Shown here piece by piece: positions 1 to 11,895 of a stretch of DNA of 64,000 nucleotides; position 1 is the first letter of the stretch, and the number at the start of each line of letters is the position of its first letter. Both the position numbers and the translations under genes were made by a program. The stretch is from Symsagittifera roscoffensis (Eukaryota; Xenacoelomorpha; Acoela; Convolutidae), in the NCBI RefSeq assembly GCF_963678635.1, contig NW_026970997.1:1-64000 (forward strand), given 5' to 3'. The notes under the pieces were generated by a model, which was not told where the DNA came from, made no database searches, and saw only the letters and a program-made list of their open reading frames with translations.

Positions 1-204
1 CCATTCTATTGAAAACAAAAATGGATTAAAATCGATTATAATGGATTATAATGGATTTAAATTTTTCCAAAATAATCGATTATAATCGATTTAAAATCGA
101 TTACGTGGACTAAATTTGACATGATAATCGATTATATTGACAACATTTTTGTCAACGAAAATCCATTATAATCGATTTTTACCCATGAAACTTCGGTGCG
201 GGTA
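1..204. repeat. AT-rich ATCGATTATAAT dispersed repeat with conserved edge
   Basis: The segment is made of runs of ATCGATTATAATGG and its reverse complement and ends at 191-204 with CTTCGGTGCGGGTA. The same edge follows the same AT-rich block at 47,325-47,338 and precedes it in reverse complement at 27,007-27,020. The body of this copy (about 58-175) matches the ~140-bp units at 47.0-47.3 kb. A shared, sharp non-AT edge suggests the terminus of a transposable element rather than simple low-complexity drift. No coding sequence is visible. Confidence 0.7.
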
Positions 205-229
205 ATTAACACTTTAGTTGCGCAATTTA

Positions 230-690
230 AGAAAAATTGAACCGCGCGACTAAAAAAACGGACATTGAGACATAAGAGGACTGGCGGCGTGTCTTAAGAA
301 AAGACTATAGAAGCGCAAATTGAAAAATTACCGACAACGGGGCTTCCCAAAAAAACTAAACTGCACGACTTAAGAAAAGCGACACACTTTACAAACAGAA
401 TTAAGCGGTGCGACCTAAGAAAAAAGTTAGCGCCGCTATTTTCGAAATGAAACTGAACGACTCAATAACAATACGACGCTGCGACGTGTGAAAAGACTGT
501 AGGCGTTGCTCAAGAGAACATTTTAGCCGCGGTACTGAAAAAAAAGACTGATTGCGTGAATATAGAAAAGACTTTAGCGGTGATACTTCAGAAAAGACTG
601 GCTTTAAAAAGCGGCGCCTTACAAAATTCATTCTAAAATTTATAAGCGGCTTGACTTACAAAAACTTTTCTCAGGCCGCGGACCTTGTCT
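230..690. repeat. degenerate GCGACTTAAGAAAAGAC array
   Basis: Variants of a phrase close to GCGGCGCGACTTAAGAAAAGACT recur irregularly about every 30-40 bases. The unit is diverged and copy borders are blurred. Open frames here are short and follow the repeat, so I do not call a gene. Confidence 0.5.
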
Positions 691-1600
691 CGGGTGTTTT
701 TTAAAGAAAGAAACAAAAGGAAGAAAACAAAAGTTTCTTAAAAGAAAGAAACAACTTTAAAGAAAGAATTAATACCTGTTGAAAAAGCATAGGAAGATGA
801 ATTGACTTTGATACGAAAAGAACCGATAAATCAGTTGTGAAAAGAATGTTTTTGACAAGTGTGGACCAAAGTAACGATTAGATGAAATGTGCAAATCTAG
901 AGCTGGGATATTTAAGTAATGTCTGGGGTAAAATATATAAACTAATTTCAGCCTTTGAAGAGAAAATGAATGAAAAGTCCTGCAGACAAAGAAAGGGTAA
1001 TGCAGCAAAACAAAGTGAAAGAAAAGACAAAAAAATCTGAAAATAAAGGTTATACTGTCTATTTTGAGGTATGCAAAAAACGTTCAATTGGATTGTCCTA
1101 CTTTAAGCTTTAGCTTTTTTCAAAACGTTGATCAAACGGAACCTGTTCTCATGACCGGAAAAAAACGAGTGACCAAAAGTTTCAACCAATCGAAAAAGTC
1201 ACTCAATTTGAAGACTTTTCTTTACTGTTTATCAACAGCCTGGTTTCCCCGCTTATTTCTTTTCTGTTCTTTTTTTAAATGGTGAAATGTGATTTTCGGC
1301 CATTCGGTACATCGACTAGGATGGGTTTGCCCTGATCGAACCAACTGCTGTTGGTGAATTAGAAAAGTGTCTTTCAAACAAAAGCTACATTAGCTAATGG
1401 ATCATCAGGCGAATAAGACAACTTCCTTCATAGCTGAATCTCCCGTATTGACTTTCCGGATGCATTTTCTGATCGAATTCTCTGCGAATGAGTTTTTGCA
1501 AAATGATCCAGAGCGGGTTCTGCAACTAAAACTCCAAATAGGACACGAAATAGCGTTTAAATCGTTACCTTCAGATTATAATTTTTCTTTGCATAATTCT
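691..1600. other. AT-rich spacer, no gene seen
   Basis: Only short open frames without recognisable motifs occur here. I see no RNA gene, terminal repeat or tandem repeat. Confidence 0.5.
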
Positions 1601-2315
1601 AGTGCTGATTTAAATTAACCGGACAAAACGAGCTAAGCTTGAAGTTTATAATGCGTTTTTCTCAAATTGGGTTGAGTTTAGACGAAAGCTTATGAAGACG
1701 AGACTTGCTTAAAATTTCAGCAGAATTAATATGGTGGAACTTGTTTTTGCGAAATTCGGGTCCGAAATTTTACCCCAAAAATGGGTCATTTTGGTTTTTC
1801 TTAGTTAATCAAAAATTACGCCAAAAACACCCAGTCGATCACAGACATAATTATACCAAATTGAGCCCCTCACGTAGCCCAACAAACTTTAAGATAGGTA
1901 TAATCTCCGAAATAATGTATAAGTTAATTTAATTTTGTTTGATAGACAAAAAAGGTCGTTTTTACTATAAAAAATACCAATTTTTTATATAAAAACAATT
2001 TTTAAACAATTTGCAATTTTTTTTCGGAGAAAATACCCTTCCTAAAGTTTGTTGGGCTACGTTACGTAAGGGGCTTACTTTGGTATAATTATGTCTGTGA
2101 TCGATTGGGTATTTCTGGCGTAATTTTGATTAACTAAGAAAAACCAAAATTTTGGACCCGAATTTCGCAAAACAAATTACACCATATTAATTCTGCTAAA
2201 AAATTAAGCAAATTTTGTCTTCATAAGTTTTCGCCAAAATTTAACCCAATTTGAGAAAAACGCGTTGTTAGTTTCAAGTTTAACGCTTTTGTCCGGTTAA
2301 TTTAAATCAGCACTG
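1601..2315. mobile_element. foldback (long inverted repeat) element, copy 1
   Basis: Two arms of about 300 bases face each other. The left arm starts with AGTGCTGATTTAAATTAACC at 1601. The right arm ends with its reverse complement at about 2315. Internal landmarks such as CAGAATTAATATGGTG and GCCCAACAAACTTTA recur inverted in the other arm, around an AT-rich loop near 1,935-2,030. No transposase is encoded. Related arms occur at 40.1-40.7, 42.0-42.4 and 43.7-44.2 kb, so this is a dispersed family of non-autonomous foldback elements. Confidence 0.85.
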
Positions 2316-3317
2316 TACAAAATTGAATCAATTTGCTATGAAGCTTTTACCTGTCCTGGCCGCTGACCATACAAAAGTAACATGTTTTTAGGATGGGGCG
2401 GCAAAAAACCGGCAGTTTTTGATCGAACAACCCGTACCTCATAACTTGAAAACCAGATCTAATATCCGAGGGGCGGATTTAGGGCTGGTGGAGAGGGAGG
2501 GGGATTCGATTTCTTTCCGACCTAAAGGGTCCCCCCTTTGTACTTTTTTTAGATATCCATTTTGGTTACGGAATCTAAAAATGTTCTTAAGGCGCCTTCG
2601 GTGCCAACATATACTAATTTTGAGGGGTGAGCGCGCGCCGAAAAAAAACATGTTTTTTTTCTAAATTTTCCAGAAAGTGCAAAAACCGTCTTTTTGGCCT
2701 CTTTTCACAATTTCGCCAGCGGCGCAGATCTTTTAAGTGCTTTGGGAGAGTTCCGATAATCAATTTAGTCGACATACAAAAATTTGGCGAGTAAATTTTT
2801 TGAAATTGTCCCTCTCACCAAATACCAAAAGATACCCCGCCCACCCAGCCCCCTCCTCCTTTACCTACGCGACCCCCCATCCGCCACTTACCCCTCAGGT
2901 ATTACCTCCTCTAGTTGCCCCACCCCAATGCCCAACCCCCACCGCCTGCTCAACGCAACCTGCTCTTTTCTCAACCTTCATGGTACATCCAGGACAGCAT
3001 ACATGGGCATACATGCATTTGTTACATCTGGAAAAACAGGGGCGCATATATCTTTTTTTTAAAAGTTTGAATAAGAAAACTCTCGAGTTTTTCTGGAAAT
3101 TCTGATAGAAATTTCTTAAAACTTTCTCATTGCAAAAAACGTCGCGTTTTAATAAGCTTTTCATCAATTTTGAACCGATTTGGAACGATTCAATGTCTCA
3201 ATAAATTAAAGCAAACGCAACAAATGATGTGTGCTGAATTTGGATTGATTTGGTTAACTTCTAAAACAAAAATGATAAACCCTGGCTTCGGTGCCGACAC
3301 ATGAGGCCAACTTCGTT
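2316..3317. other. spacer without a supported gene
   Basis: This contains a C-rich tract (about 2,820-2,950), purine-rich stretches and several overlapping open frames on both strands. The frames are explained by base composition (Pro/Thr/Ala-rich translations of the C-rich tract) and show no domain. Confidence 0.5.
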
Positions 3318-3445
3318 TTGCTCAAGTTATCGTGTCATTTATATTCACTTTGTCAACTCGTTCTTCAACCATCACTGCCTCTTCGCAATCCTCAGTTCCA
3401 TCCTCAGATCGAATCCTAGTGCTCTAACTCTGACATTTAAAAAGT
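3318..3445 (+). repeat. possible 5' LTR remnant of the copia element
   Basis: A pyrimidine-rich stretch resembles, at low identity, the region after the copia polypurine tract at about 7,200-7,350. Both have a GTCA..TTCA block, a Cys/Ser-like CT-rich tract and GTCTAACTCT-like ends. Only the 3' half is recognisable and no clean TG..CA borders can be set. Confidence 0.3.
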
Positions 3446-3451
3446 TTTAGG

Positions 3452-6400
3452 TTGAACAACACCAATTTGATGTACATACAGAACGACTGTATGGGAACAG
3501 ATAGCTACAGCAAAAGCCTGGAAACTGCTTCAAGAGAAGTTTTGCAATCAAGAGAGGACGACGGCGGTCAGTCTTGTCGCCAGCTTGCGAAAGTACGGCT
3601 AGGATCAGAGGAGCTTCTAGATTACAAATTCGCTCCGTTTGTATCCGAAAGCTGATGAAGTGGTTGAGGAAGCTGGGGAAGCAATCACATACACTCTAAT
3701 CACCGTTTCGATCATCCATGTTTAACCACACATCTTTGAGCATTTCGTGGAACAGGAGAGCTTTCAAGCAGACAGGACGTTTCGAGAGCTGATGAAACAA
3801 GAAAAGCTCGTCGTAGAGAGAGGACTGGGTATGGTCACATAGCCATGCAAGCTGTGAGTAAGAAGGAAGGACCATCAGATAGTGGATTTTCTGTGAGCGA
3901 TCAGAAGGGTCGCTTGGCGAGAGGGTACAAATCTAGAAGTGACAGGCCAATCTAATGCTCAAGACAGTGGCTGGAACGAAGCAACGGCCAGAAGCAAAGT
4001 TGCAGGGGTGTAACCTGAACACTTTGCAAGGGAGTGCAAGCTGGAATTGACAGGGTTCTTCAATTGCTGTGTCCCATTTGAATTGAAAGGGATCAATCTC
4101 CTTGTGGATACAGGGTGCACTGATCAAGTGGTGCCCGACAGGTTTGTCTTTTCTAGCATTGAGAGCTGCAACAGAAAAAAAACTGTGGAGATCCCCACCT
4201 GCGCGTTGTCAGGGATTGAGGACAAGGACTCACTGGAAGTAGAGAAAAAAGATTGCCAGGACACTGTTAGGAACTACCTTTTTGACGACGTGCTGCTTGA
4301 GCCGAATCACAGTGGTGAGAACTTGATGAAAGTGAGCTCAGTAGTGGCTACAGTGTCCAGTTTCAGTTTTGCCGCAGATGCTTCTCATAAACTTGCTCCA
4401 CATGGGGGACAGCTATTTGTTAAGCATAGTGGCAAGCTTTTGTTCACAGAGTAGAAGTTTGGTAGCAACTTCATGACTCTAGAGACCTAGAATAAGAAAT
4501 ATAAAAGTGATGCAATGCTGTGGCACATTTAACTGGATCAATAAGAAGAATCTTTCATCACTTGTCACTGTGCGGGAGCCAGAGCTCTGCGAATTTTCTA
4601 CAGCTTATAAGATTCGTTAAGTAGCAGTGCCAAAGAAGACTGACAGCACAACATCGGCAGTGGGCAACAGGTCTTCAAAGACATCCAGGTACCATTTGCT
4701 GTACCGACCATGCATAAAGCACGCTATGTCTTGAACTTCCTTGACGACCTTAGTCGCCTGACTGTGAGCAAGTACTTAGTAAAAAAGGGTTATGATCTTC
4801 AGAGACTTCAAAATTTTTTTGTTTGAGCATGGATCACTAAAAAAAATGGAAAATACAAATAAGATTAATTATTGTCGAATGCCTTCCGGCGATTTTGTAG
4901 GGAATCTCGGTTGAAACAAGACTTCAATATGCTCAAAACTGCTAGGAAGATTGTGTAGAAGAGCGCTATTTTAGATGAGTTGATGTCTGCTGGTCAAAGT
5001 AAAACTGACGAAGATGTTCTGGACTCAAGCGATAACTTCAGCTGCAAAGGTTCGCAACTTGTGTCACACATCCATCCTAGATAAGATCCTTTCACTGATG
5101 AAGTTGCACCATAGAAAAATATCAAAAGTGAGCTATTTTTGTTTTACCGTTTCCCAGGATTACTATCTTGATCAAAGCAACAGACCGAGACTGAATCTAA
5201 AAGGCAAGATGATGGATACTAAACAAGCGGTGCGAGCAAGAAACGTGACGTTTAATGATGACATCCTTGCAGACGAGACCATGGTTGAGAATGAGCCATT
5301 GACATCAATCAGCTATCATTGGAGCGATGCATTGATTTTGAGAAAACGACGAGCAGCGAAACACCAGTGACACCAAACGCAGTTGACACTGCAGATTCAC
5401 TTGGAGCTACTGAAAAGGACCAGGTCAAGGGATAAGCAAAATGTTCTCTTTCTGCTGGGCATCCAGTGCAGAGATCATTTAGGACGGGGAAACCACCCAT
5501 TCGATACGGACTATACGCATACGTCAGTGAAAAAAAATCCAATAGCCAGGATGCTTTCAAAAAGCGGAGTCTGGACCCAAAAAAGCTGTGGCTCGCAACC
5601 ATGGCTTTGGAGGTGAAGCCTCCAGAAGCCGTTGGAACATCAACAATTGTTGTCGGACATTGATATTTCAAAGTTATTCTCGTACGATGGGTTCCTGATG
5701 TGAAGAGAGATACGATGAGAAAAAGGTGACGGTTTAAAGCACGTTATATAATGAAAAAAGTCATGCAAGTGGAAGACTTCAATGAGACAATGAGACCTGT
5801 AAACCCTAAACATTGAGAATACTACTGGCATTGGGAGGACAACATGATCTTGTACATTATCAAATAGCTTTCGATTCAGCCTTACCCAAAAATCCACTAA
5901 CAGTGGCGGTTGAAGTGGGACAGCCAGAGGAGTTCAATGCGGTGGTAACCAAGTGTGCTTGCTACCACGAATTCTGCATGGACTTCGGCGGTAGAGACTC
6001 TTCCAGACATTAAGCACTTTCCTGGTCGAAGAAAATTCTACTACAAGCAGCAACTACTTCTATATGTTCACGGTGAGGTTAACAAATGATGCTCTGAATT
6101 ATGTGCTGGTTTGCGTAGCTAACATCCTGTGCAGACGTCATGATGTAATTGATATGATGAGCGTCCGTTTCTTACAGCAATTCAAGATGGATGACAAAAT
6201 ATCATTATCATGTTCTTTTTGGCCTGCACCAGTAACAGTAAATCAATAACGCTACATCTACAGCTACTTGCCCAACGGCGGACACAACTCTCAAAGAAGG
6301 GCTGCTATGAAGTTCTGTTTTCATGGACATCGCCGAGATAAAAACTTGGGATTTCAGAGACATTTTGCGCTCTTTATTGTATATAGCTAAACAAAAAAGA

Positions 6401-7062
6401 TATCCTTGATATCCTAGCTACTGTGAGGCAAATTTTTCTGAAGAATCAACGCAGAGCGCACTGAGTGGCTGCGAAGAGAGTTATCTGTTACCTGAATTTG
6501 AGCAAAGATCTGGAGCTGTGCTACAACAAAAAAACTGATGGCTTCATCCGTGTGGATCTGCAGATGCTTAAACAGTGTGGATCTGCAGACGGTCTGAAGA
6601 TATGGATGTTAGGAGGTAAACTACTGGCTTAAGTTTTCATTTGCAGAAGACAGAGACAGCAACCAGATGGAGCACAAAGAAATAAATAAGTAACTGCCGC
6701 CATAATTAGCAGATAGGTTGACTGCCAAGCAATGGCAGCAGCAGATCAAGAAGCGCTTTAGCTGAGATCACTTCTCGATGAAATTTGCGACGTGAGTTAC
6801 GGACCAATAGTTATCAAGGAGGACAACCAGTGGTGTATCAAGTTCTTCAAGAGTTCGTGATGCAGAAGCTAAAGGGACAAATCGATGTGATCTAACCTTT
6901 TGATCGAGAGCAAGTGGAAGGTGAGACAGTGGAAATGCAGTTTTGCCCTAGCCAGATCATGAATACCGATTTGCTGACAAAAGCCCAGAGCAAGGCTAAG
7001 TTGGATCAACAATGTCGAACATCGATGAGTTACAGCTTGACATTCGACAAAGCCAACTCAGT
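3452..7062 (+). pseudogene. decayed Ty1/copia retrotransposon gag-pol
   Basis: The order of fragments is that of a Ty1/copia polyprotein. A zinc-knuckle remnant (HFAREC, about 4,020) precedes an aspartic protease with LVDTGCTDQVV (about 4,100). Next come a pre-integrase LWH motif (about 4,515) and an integrase-core remnant with YVLNFLDDLSR (about 4,730). The integrase C-terminal region is at 5,200-5,640, with FRTGKPPIRYG. Reverse-transcriptase pieces include RILLALGGQHDL (about 5,815) and YVLVCVANILC (about 6,100), where the family's YVDD is replaced. RNase H pieces such as LNLSKDLELCY (about 6,500) and a final LLTKAQSKAK (about 6,975) close the series. Several frame changes and stops separate the pieces, so it is non-functional. 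PR-INT-RT-RH order distinguishes it from Ty3/gypsy. A GAGGGGG polypurine tract follows at about 7,068. Confidence 0.85.
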
Positions 7063-7072
7063 CTGAGGGGGT

Positions 7073-7375
7073 TGTTGTGGTCAGACAGCTCGAGTAAAAA
7101 ATAATCTGATGGAGGTCATTTAGCCAAAACTGATGAAACTGAGACAGGGTCAACTAGTGATTTCAAACAAAATATCTAGTCAAAAACTTTTTAAATTGTG
7201 ATTTTGCAATGCTCAGTTTGTCATGTCACTTAAATTCATTTTTTCCATTCGCTGTTCAGGGAGCACTACCTCTTTTCCCTCCTCAATTCAAATTTAGAAT
7301 AAAACCCAGTCTATAACAACAGTCCTTCTAATCGTCGTTTGTCTAACTCTAGAATTTAATCGAAATCAAAATTTG
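7073..7375 (+). repeat. probable 3' LTR of the copia remnant
   Basis: Sequence beginning TGTTGTGGTC directly follows the polypurine tract, the normal position of a 3' LTR. It resembles the weak 5' candidate in its 3' half. The outer end is not defined, because no target duplication or terminal CA could be fixed. Confidence 0.4.
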
Positions 7376-9540
7376 AAATTTTTATGTTGCTTCAGAAAAG
7401 AACTATTTCGCTTTTTGAAAATGCATGTACTTTTCTTTGGAATGTAATTGAGATCTTTTTAATTCTACGACAAAACAATCATGAAAATTATAAATATTTT
7501 TTGCAAAACATTCAAGCAACGGTGTTTTTCGAAGATTTTTGTTGTTTTTTTTTTGGTAAACGTCTACAAATCGTTGGGTATTCAACTCTTTTCAACTGTG
7601 AGGTTTATCAAAGATAGAAAATAATCGGTTATTGAAACAAAAAATGAGCGTTTCTCTTTTCGGATTTTTTGTTTAATTTAGCGAAGAAGTCGTTCAAAAA
7701 ATTTCAACAATTATATACAGTCCGGTGAAGACCCAAAACTCAACTTTGTCATACTGAGACACAAGAAATCCGGCCCTACAGGGACCTAAAACTCAAAACA
7801 TGTGTTTTGTGATTTTCTCCTGGGGGAATGGCATCCGACCGGATTTGTAAAGTTAGATTTTTAATTGTATTGATGTATAGCTCTCTACGTTGAGCAGGTC
7901 CTTTGACCTTGTACGATATTACGAAAGCACAACTTCAAGATAAGTTGTTTAGAACTTGAAATAGAAACTTTCAGAAATTGTTGTTTTCCTTGAGTTCGCA
8001 ACTCAACGTTACTTGTCCTTCACCAATCTGTTCGGATTCGATATTAACAGTTATCATACATTGCGGTATGACACCGGGAAATCTCGTTAGACAATGGAAG
8101 TTAAGTAATTACGAATATTACAATTAAAAAAGATTCGCCTCGAAACTGATTTATGAAGCGCTGGTTCACAGAACTGGCTTGCTTATACTGACAAACTCAG
8201 GGCTGATATCTCGAGCGGTAAATCAAGTTAAAATACTGCATGCATACTGCATAAATTGCGTATTAACAACAATTAAAAAAGCATTTGGTATCTTTTTTAT
8301 GAAACCTTTGAGCAGAAAATGGCTAAAACTGGAGGAAAAAAATGAATTTTTTTTGAAGCTGAATTAAGTTAAAATGCTTCGTATTTATCAGCCCTATAGT
8401 AGTATATCGCATTTTCTGGTAATTGTTTTCCAGTTTGTTATAGACCATTTACATTTCTTTTTTCATCATTTAGGGAGATTATAACTGAAAAGGACCAAAA
8501 AAATATAGGTTTCACATATTTACTCAAACACACTTACCGGCTAATTATTCCGACTCCATGATGATGGTAATACTCGAGCGTGCCCGGTGGCTCCCATTTT
8601 AAAAAATAAACCCAGTATTCAAAGTGAACAGTGAAATTGAGTTGAAAGGGCCGTGGATGCAGGCTTAAAAAGTCCTTGGCGCTGTTTAAAATAGAGTGGA
8701 ACACTGCAGTTTGGCATGAGAATGATGGTTAGACATACTCGGCTGTGTGCATCTAAAATTGTGCACAGACTGCAGTTAAAACACTTTGTAGCCCAGCTAT
8801 ACGCTGCAATATTTTTCGGCGCTTCTGCCGCTTCAGTTTATTAGATAGATACTACCGTGTTTTGCGCTGATTGCAGCACTGCATTAACTGCTGCCTGTTC
8901 CTGTTATCTTGTTAAATGGAGTGGGGGGAATGGAATACGGCTGCAGAGTAGAGGCACAGAATAGATTCAAGCAGGAAGCACCACCACACGCTAGCTTAAT
9001 GCAACCTCGTCTTCGCAGTGAAGCTCTAAAAAAGGAAATTGGAAAAATTTCTGCTAGATTTAGAAGTCAAATCGGGAAAATGGAACCGCAAATAGAAAAT
9101 GGGCTAAACTTGCGTCGCTCCAATAAAAGCTGATTATTATGCACCATAAAACATATCCTTTGAAATAATTATCGTAATGCATTTTTATTATCGGAGTTTC
9201 TATCTATCGACAGCTTTTCGTCCAGTTTTTATCTTTTTAAATTGGCCCAAAATATCAAACGTCTTCCGCTGATAAGCTTTATTAACGCCATAATTTTTCC
9301 AAAGGTTTTTCTTTTGCTCAGGCAATGTGTTAGAAAAAAACGTTTCTTTAGGTAAAAAATGGTCTCAGCTGAATTGGAAAAAAAAAACAGATGAAAAAAG
9401 GGCAGAGAAGAACACTTGCAATTCAATGTTTAAATAGACTGCACTGGAGTTTTATCCCAAGTCGAGCTCACAGACTCACCCGCATCCAGTTTTAAGCGTT
9501 AATAAATGATTATATTACGATTTTAGTACCAGTCTTACTA
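7376..9540. other. AT-rich spacer, no gene seen
   Basis: Short open frames at 8,179-8,367 and 8,909-9,133 have no recognisable features. I see no inverted or tandem repeat of note and no RNA gene. Confidence 0.5.
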
Positions 9541-9544
9541 AAAT

Positions 9545-10390
9545 TGAGAAACAATCGATTTTAATCAATTAATATTCGATTATAAGCTATCTTTTTAAGA
9601 TCAAATTAGAATTAATTACAATATAATGGATTATGTTTGATTTTAATCCATTATTGTTATTCAAATTTCAAGTTCTTTAGTTTTGCACAAAAATCCATTA
9701 TAATCGATTATAATTGATTATAATCCCTTTTGTTTGTCCATTTTGTCTCCGAAGTTGCATCTAACTTGCTTATATTTTATGCTTTTCGTAGACCTTGGTT
9801 TCTATGAAAATCATGAAAATTTTTTAAAAAAGTTTTCCATTTAATTCAATTTTATAATTTTTTTTCGTTTCTTCACGTTTAGAGTTGTTTAGAGTGTAGA
9901 GGTGATGCATAGTTTACGCTTTTTTAAACATCAAAACATCAGCGAAATAATTTAGTTTCATGTTTGATTCGGAAGATTTATTTTTCATTTACCGCGTGAA
10001 CCTTTTCACTCATATGAAAGGTTCTCTATGAAAATTTTGTTTCGTGGTAAAATTTGGGTTCAGATGAACCAAAATGCTCAAGAGATCTCTTTTTTAGAGA
10101 TTCTCTTATTGACAAAAAAAATTATAAACCATAAAATATAATTCAAATATAGTTTCGAATTGACAATGTTTCGGCAAAATAAGAGATTATAATCGATTAT
10201 AATAAATTTTAAGGGTTTTATGTGAGAACTATAATCAATTATAGTCGATTATAAGAGATTATAACCTCTTGGAAAATATCACGATTATAATCAGTCATAA
10301 ATCCTTTAAACACCTAATTTTGGTGATTATGATCAACTATAATTGTCAAAAAATCATCATATTGATCCCTTATAATCGATTACTTACGCC
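9545..10390. repeat. two blocks of ATCGATTATAAT repeat
   Basis: Blocks at about 9,545-9,730 and 10,175-10,390 are dense in AATCGATTATAATGGATTATAA-like runs, the same family as positions 1-204, 27.0 kb and 47 kb. The 450 bases between them are plain AT-rich sequence. No GC-rich edge like that of the other copies is visible here. Confidence 0.6.
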
Positions 10391-10399
10391 TAGGCTTGG

Positions 10400-11090
10400 A
10401 TGCGGGCATGTCCAGTCTTTACGGGTCAAGCCGCATACGGATCAAGACCCCAATTGCATAGTCTCGTCGACAACTTGAGTCACGCCGTGGGTATCGCGAT
10501 AGTCTGAGCATACCAAAGTTTGGTCGCGAAAGTCTGGCCATGGGCCGCGAAGTTATGGGCACAAATTTTCCAGACTTTCGCGACTTCATGTCCAGATTTT
10601 TGCGACCAAATTTTGGTATGCCCGGACTGTCGCTACTCGCAGCGCGACTCATGTCTAGACTATCCAGATTTTTTTTCTAGACTTTCAAACTCAAATTCAC
10701 GGCGCGACTGTACAATTTGGGTCTGCAATTTTTACTTTTGCGACCACCACGAAGAGTGGATGACTTTACAGACCAAGGCGGAGACGGCGCGATCCAGAAA
10801 CAATTCCTTACGACCGATGTGATACGGCGCGACTTTCGCAACCAAGGGGGATATGGCGCGACTTTTCAGACCGAGGCTGAAATGGCCCGTCCAGAAAATC
10901 GGTCGCGACCAAAGTGGAGACCAAGAGAAAACTGTCGCAAATTTTCCACGAGCGACATGGGTCACGAAAATTGCAATATGAGTCGCACAATTGAAAAATG
11001 ACCGAGCCGATTTGAAAAAATATTGTGCAAAGTCGCAAATTGTGTCGCGCAGAAACGCAACATGGTTCACGCAAATTCGCATTTTGAGGC
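10400..11090. repeat. degenerate TCGCGACCAAA array
   Basis: Phrases such as GGCGCGACTTTCG, GTCGCGACCAAA and CCAGACTTTCGCGACT recur irregularly on both strands. Overlapping open frames of 70-120 codons on both strands follow from the CG-rich repeat and lack any domain, so none is called. Confidence 0.5.
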
Positions 11091-11639
11091 AGATTTTGGT
11101 TTAGAGCCATATACGAAAGTAGTTGAATAAAATTGAACTCAAAATTTAACCAATATAATTGGATTTCATGACCCATGCAACCAAGAAAATGGAACTAACG
11201 GGGGTTGTAATTTAATATTTTCAATTTTCAAGAATCAATTATAATCCAACATAAACGATTAAGTTCCAATTTTTGTTTCACAGAGTCAATTTTTTGTGCA
11301 TAAAATTCATGAAAATCTATTATTTTTGCAAGCCGGAAAATGTTCGTCTATTTTTGCACCGTTCTGCAAAACCACTAAAACCTGAAAGATTATGTTGATC
11401 GCCATGTACTTGTCTAACAACTTTCACCCTCGCCCCCTCCCTCGTCCCCTTTTCACACCCCAACACACCTCTGCACCAACCACACCACCTCCAACGCACA
11501 CACATACGCACACCATACCTCACTTATTATTTTTGTTAACCAGAATTAGTCTCATTTTTGTAGTTTTTTTTGTTGTTTCTGCAAAACACAAATAAGTTTA
11601 GTTCAATTAGAACAAAAACTTCCAATAATTTTACAAAGC
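11091..11639. other. spacer with C/CA-rich tract
   Basis: AT-rich sequence with a CCCTCG/CACACA-rich tract at about 11,425-11,520. No gene or RNA is supported. Confidence 0.4.
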
Positions 11640-11895
11640 ATGTTTTTCAAATGAAATATCTTGATCAACATTTTAAAAAAGTTTTCACTACCTGATAGAA
11701 AACCAGTAATTTTTTTGTTTTTCATGCGCTACGTTTGCGTTTCCAAAGCTAGTACATGTTATGAGAGATGTGTTCCCGCAGTTTCTGAATGAGACTTTGC
11801 TGAGTACCCACTTGTAGAAAGCGAAGCTATCAACTATAGAGTAACAAAAGTACCCCGAAAAAGTGTTAGTATTATTGATTTTTTCAGATCTGAAC
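11640..11895. repeat. dispersed repeat hosting the Polinton, left part
   Basis: This stretch (landmarks GCAGTTTCTGAATGAGACTT, CTTGTAGAAAGCGAAGC, TTTTTTCAGATCTGAAC) is similar to 50,680-50,833 plus 51,516-51,625. The other half of the repeat continues at 25,795, on the far side of the Polinton. The Polinton therefore jumped into an older repeat of roughly 0.9-1.5 kb. Confidence 0.75.
11890..11895. repeat. Polinton target-site duplication, left
   Basis: CTGAAC lies directly before the terminal AGTAGTAG. The identical CTGAAC lies directly after the mirrored CTACTACT terminus at 25,789-25,794. A 6-bp duplication is the Polinton norm. Confidence 0.92.

Noticed and set aside
2737..3167. Overlapping 90-122-codon frames on both strands
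   Set aside because: They arise from a C-rich tract, lack motifs and have no coherent codon use.
10419..11176. Several 70-120-codon frames on both strands
   Set aside because: They follow the TCGCGAC repeat; simultaneous openness on both strands points to repeat composition.
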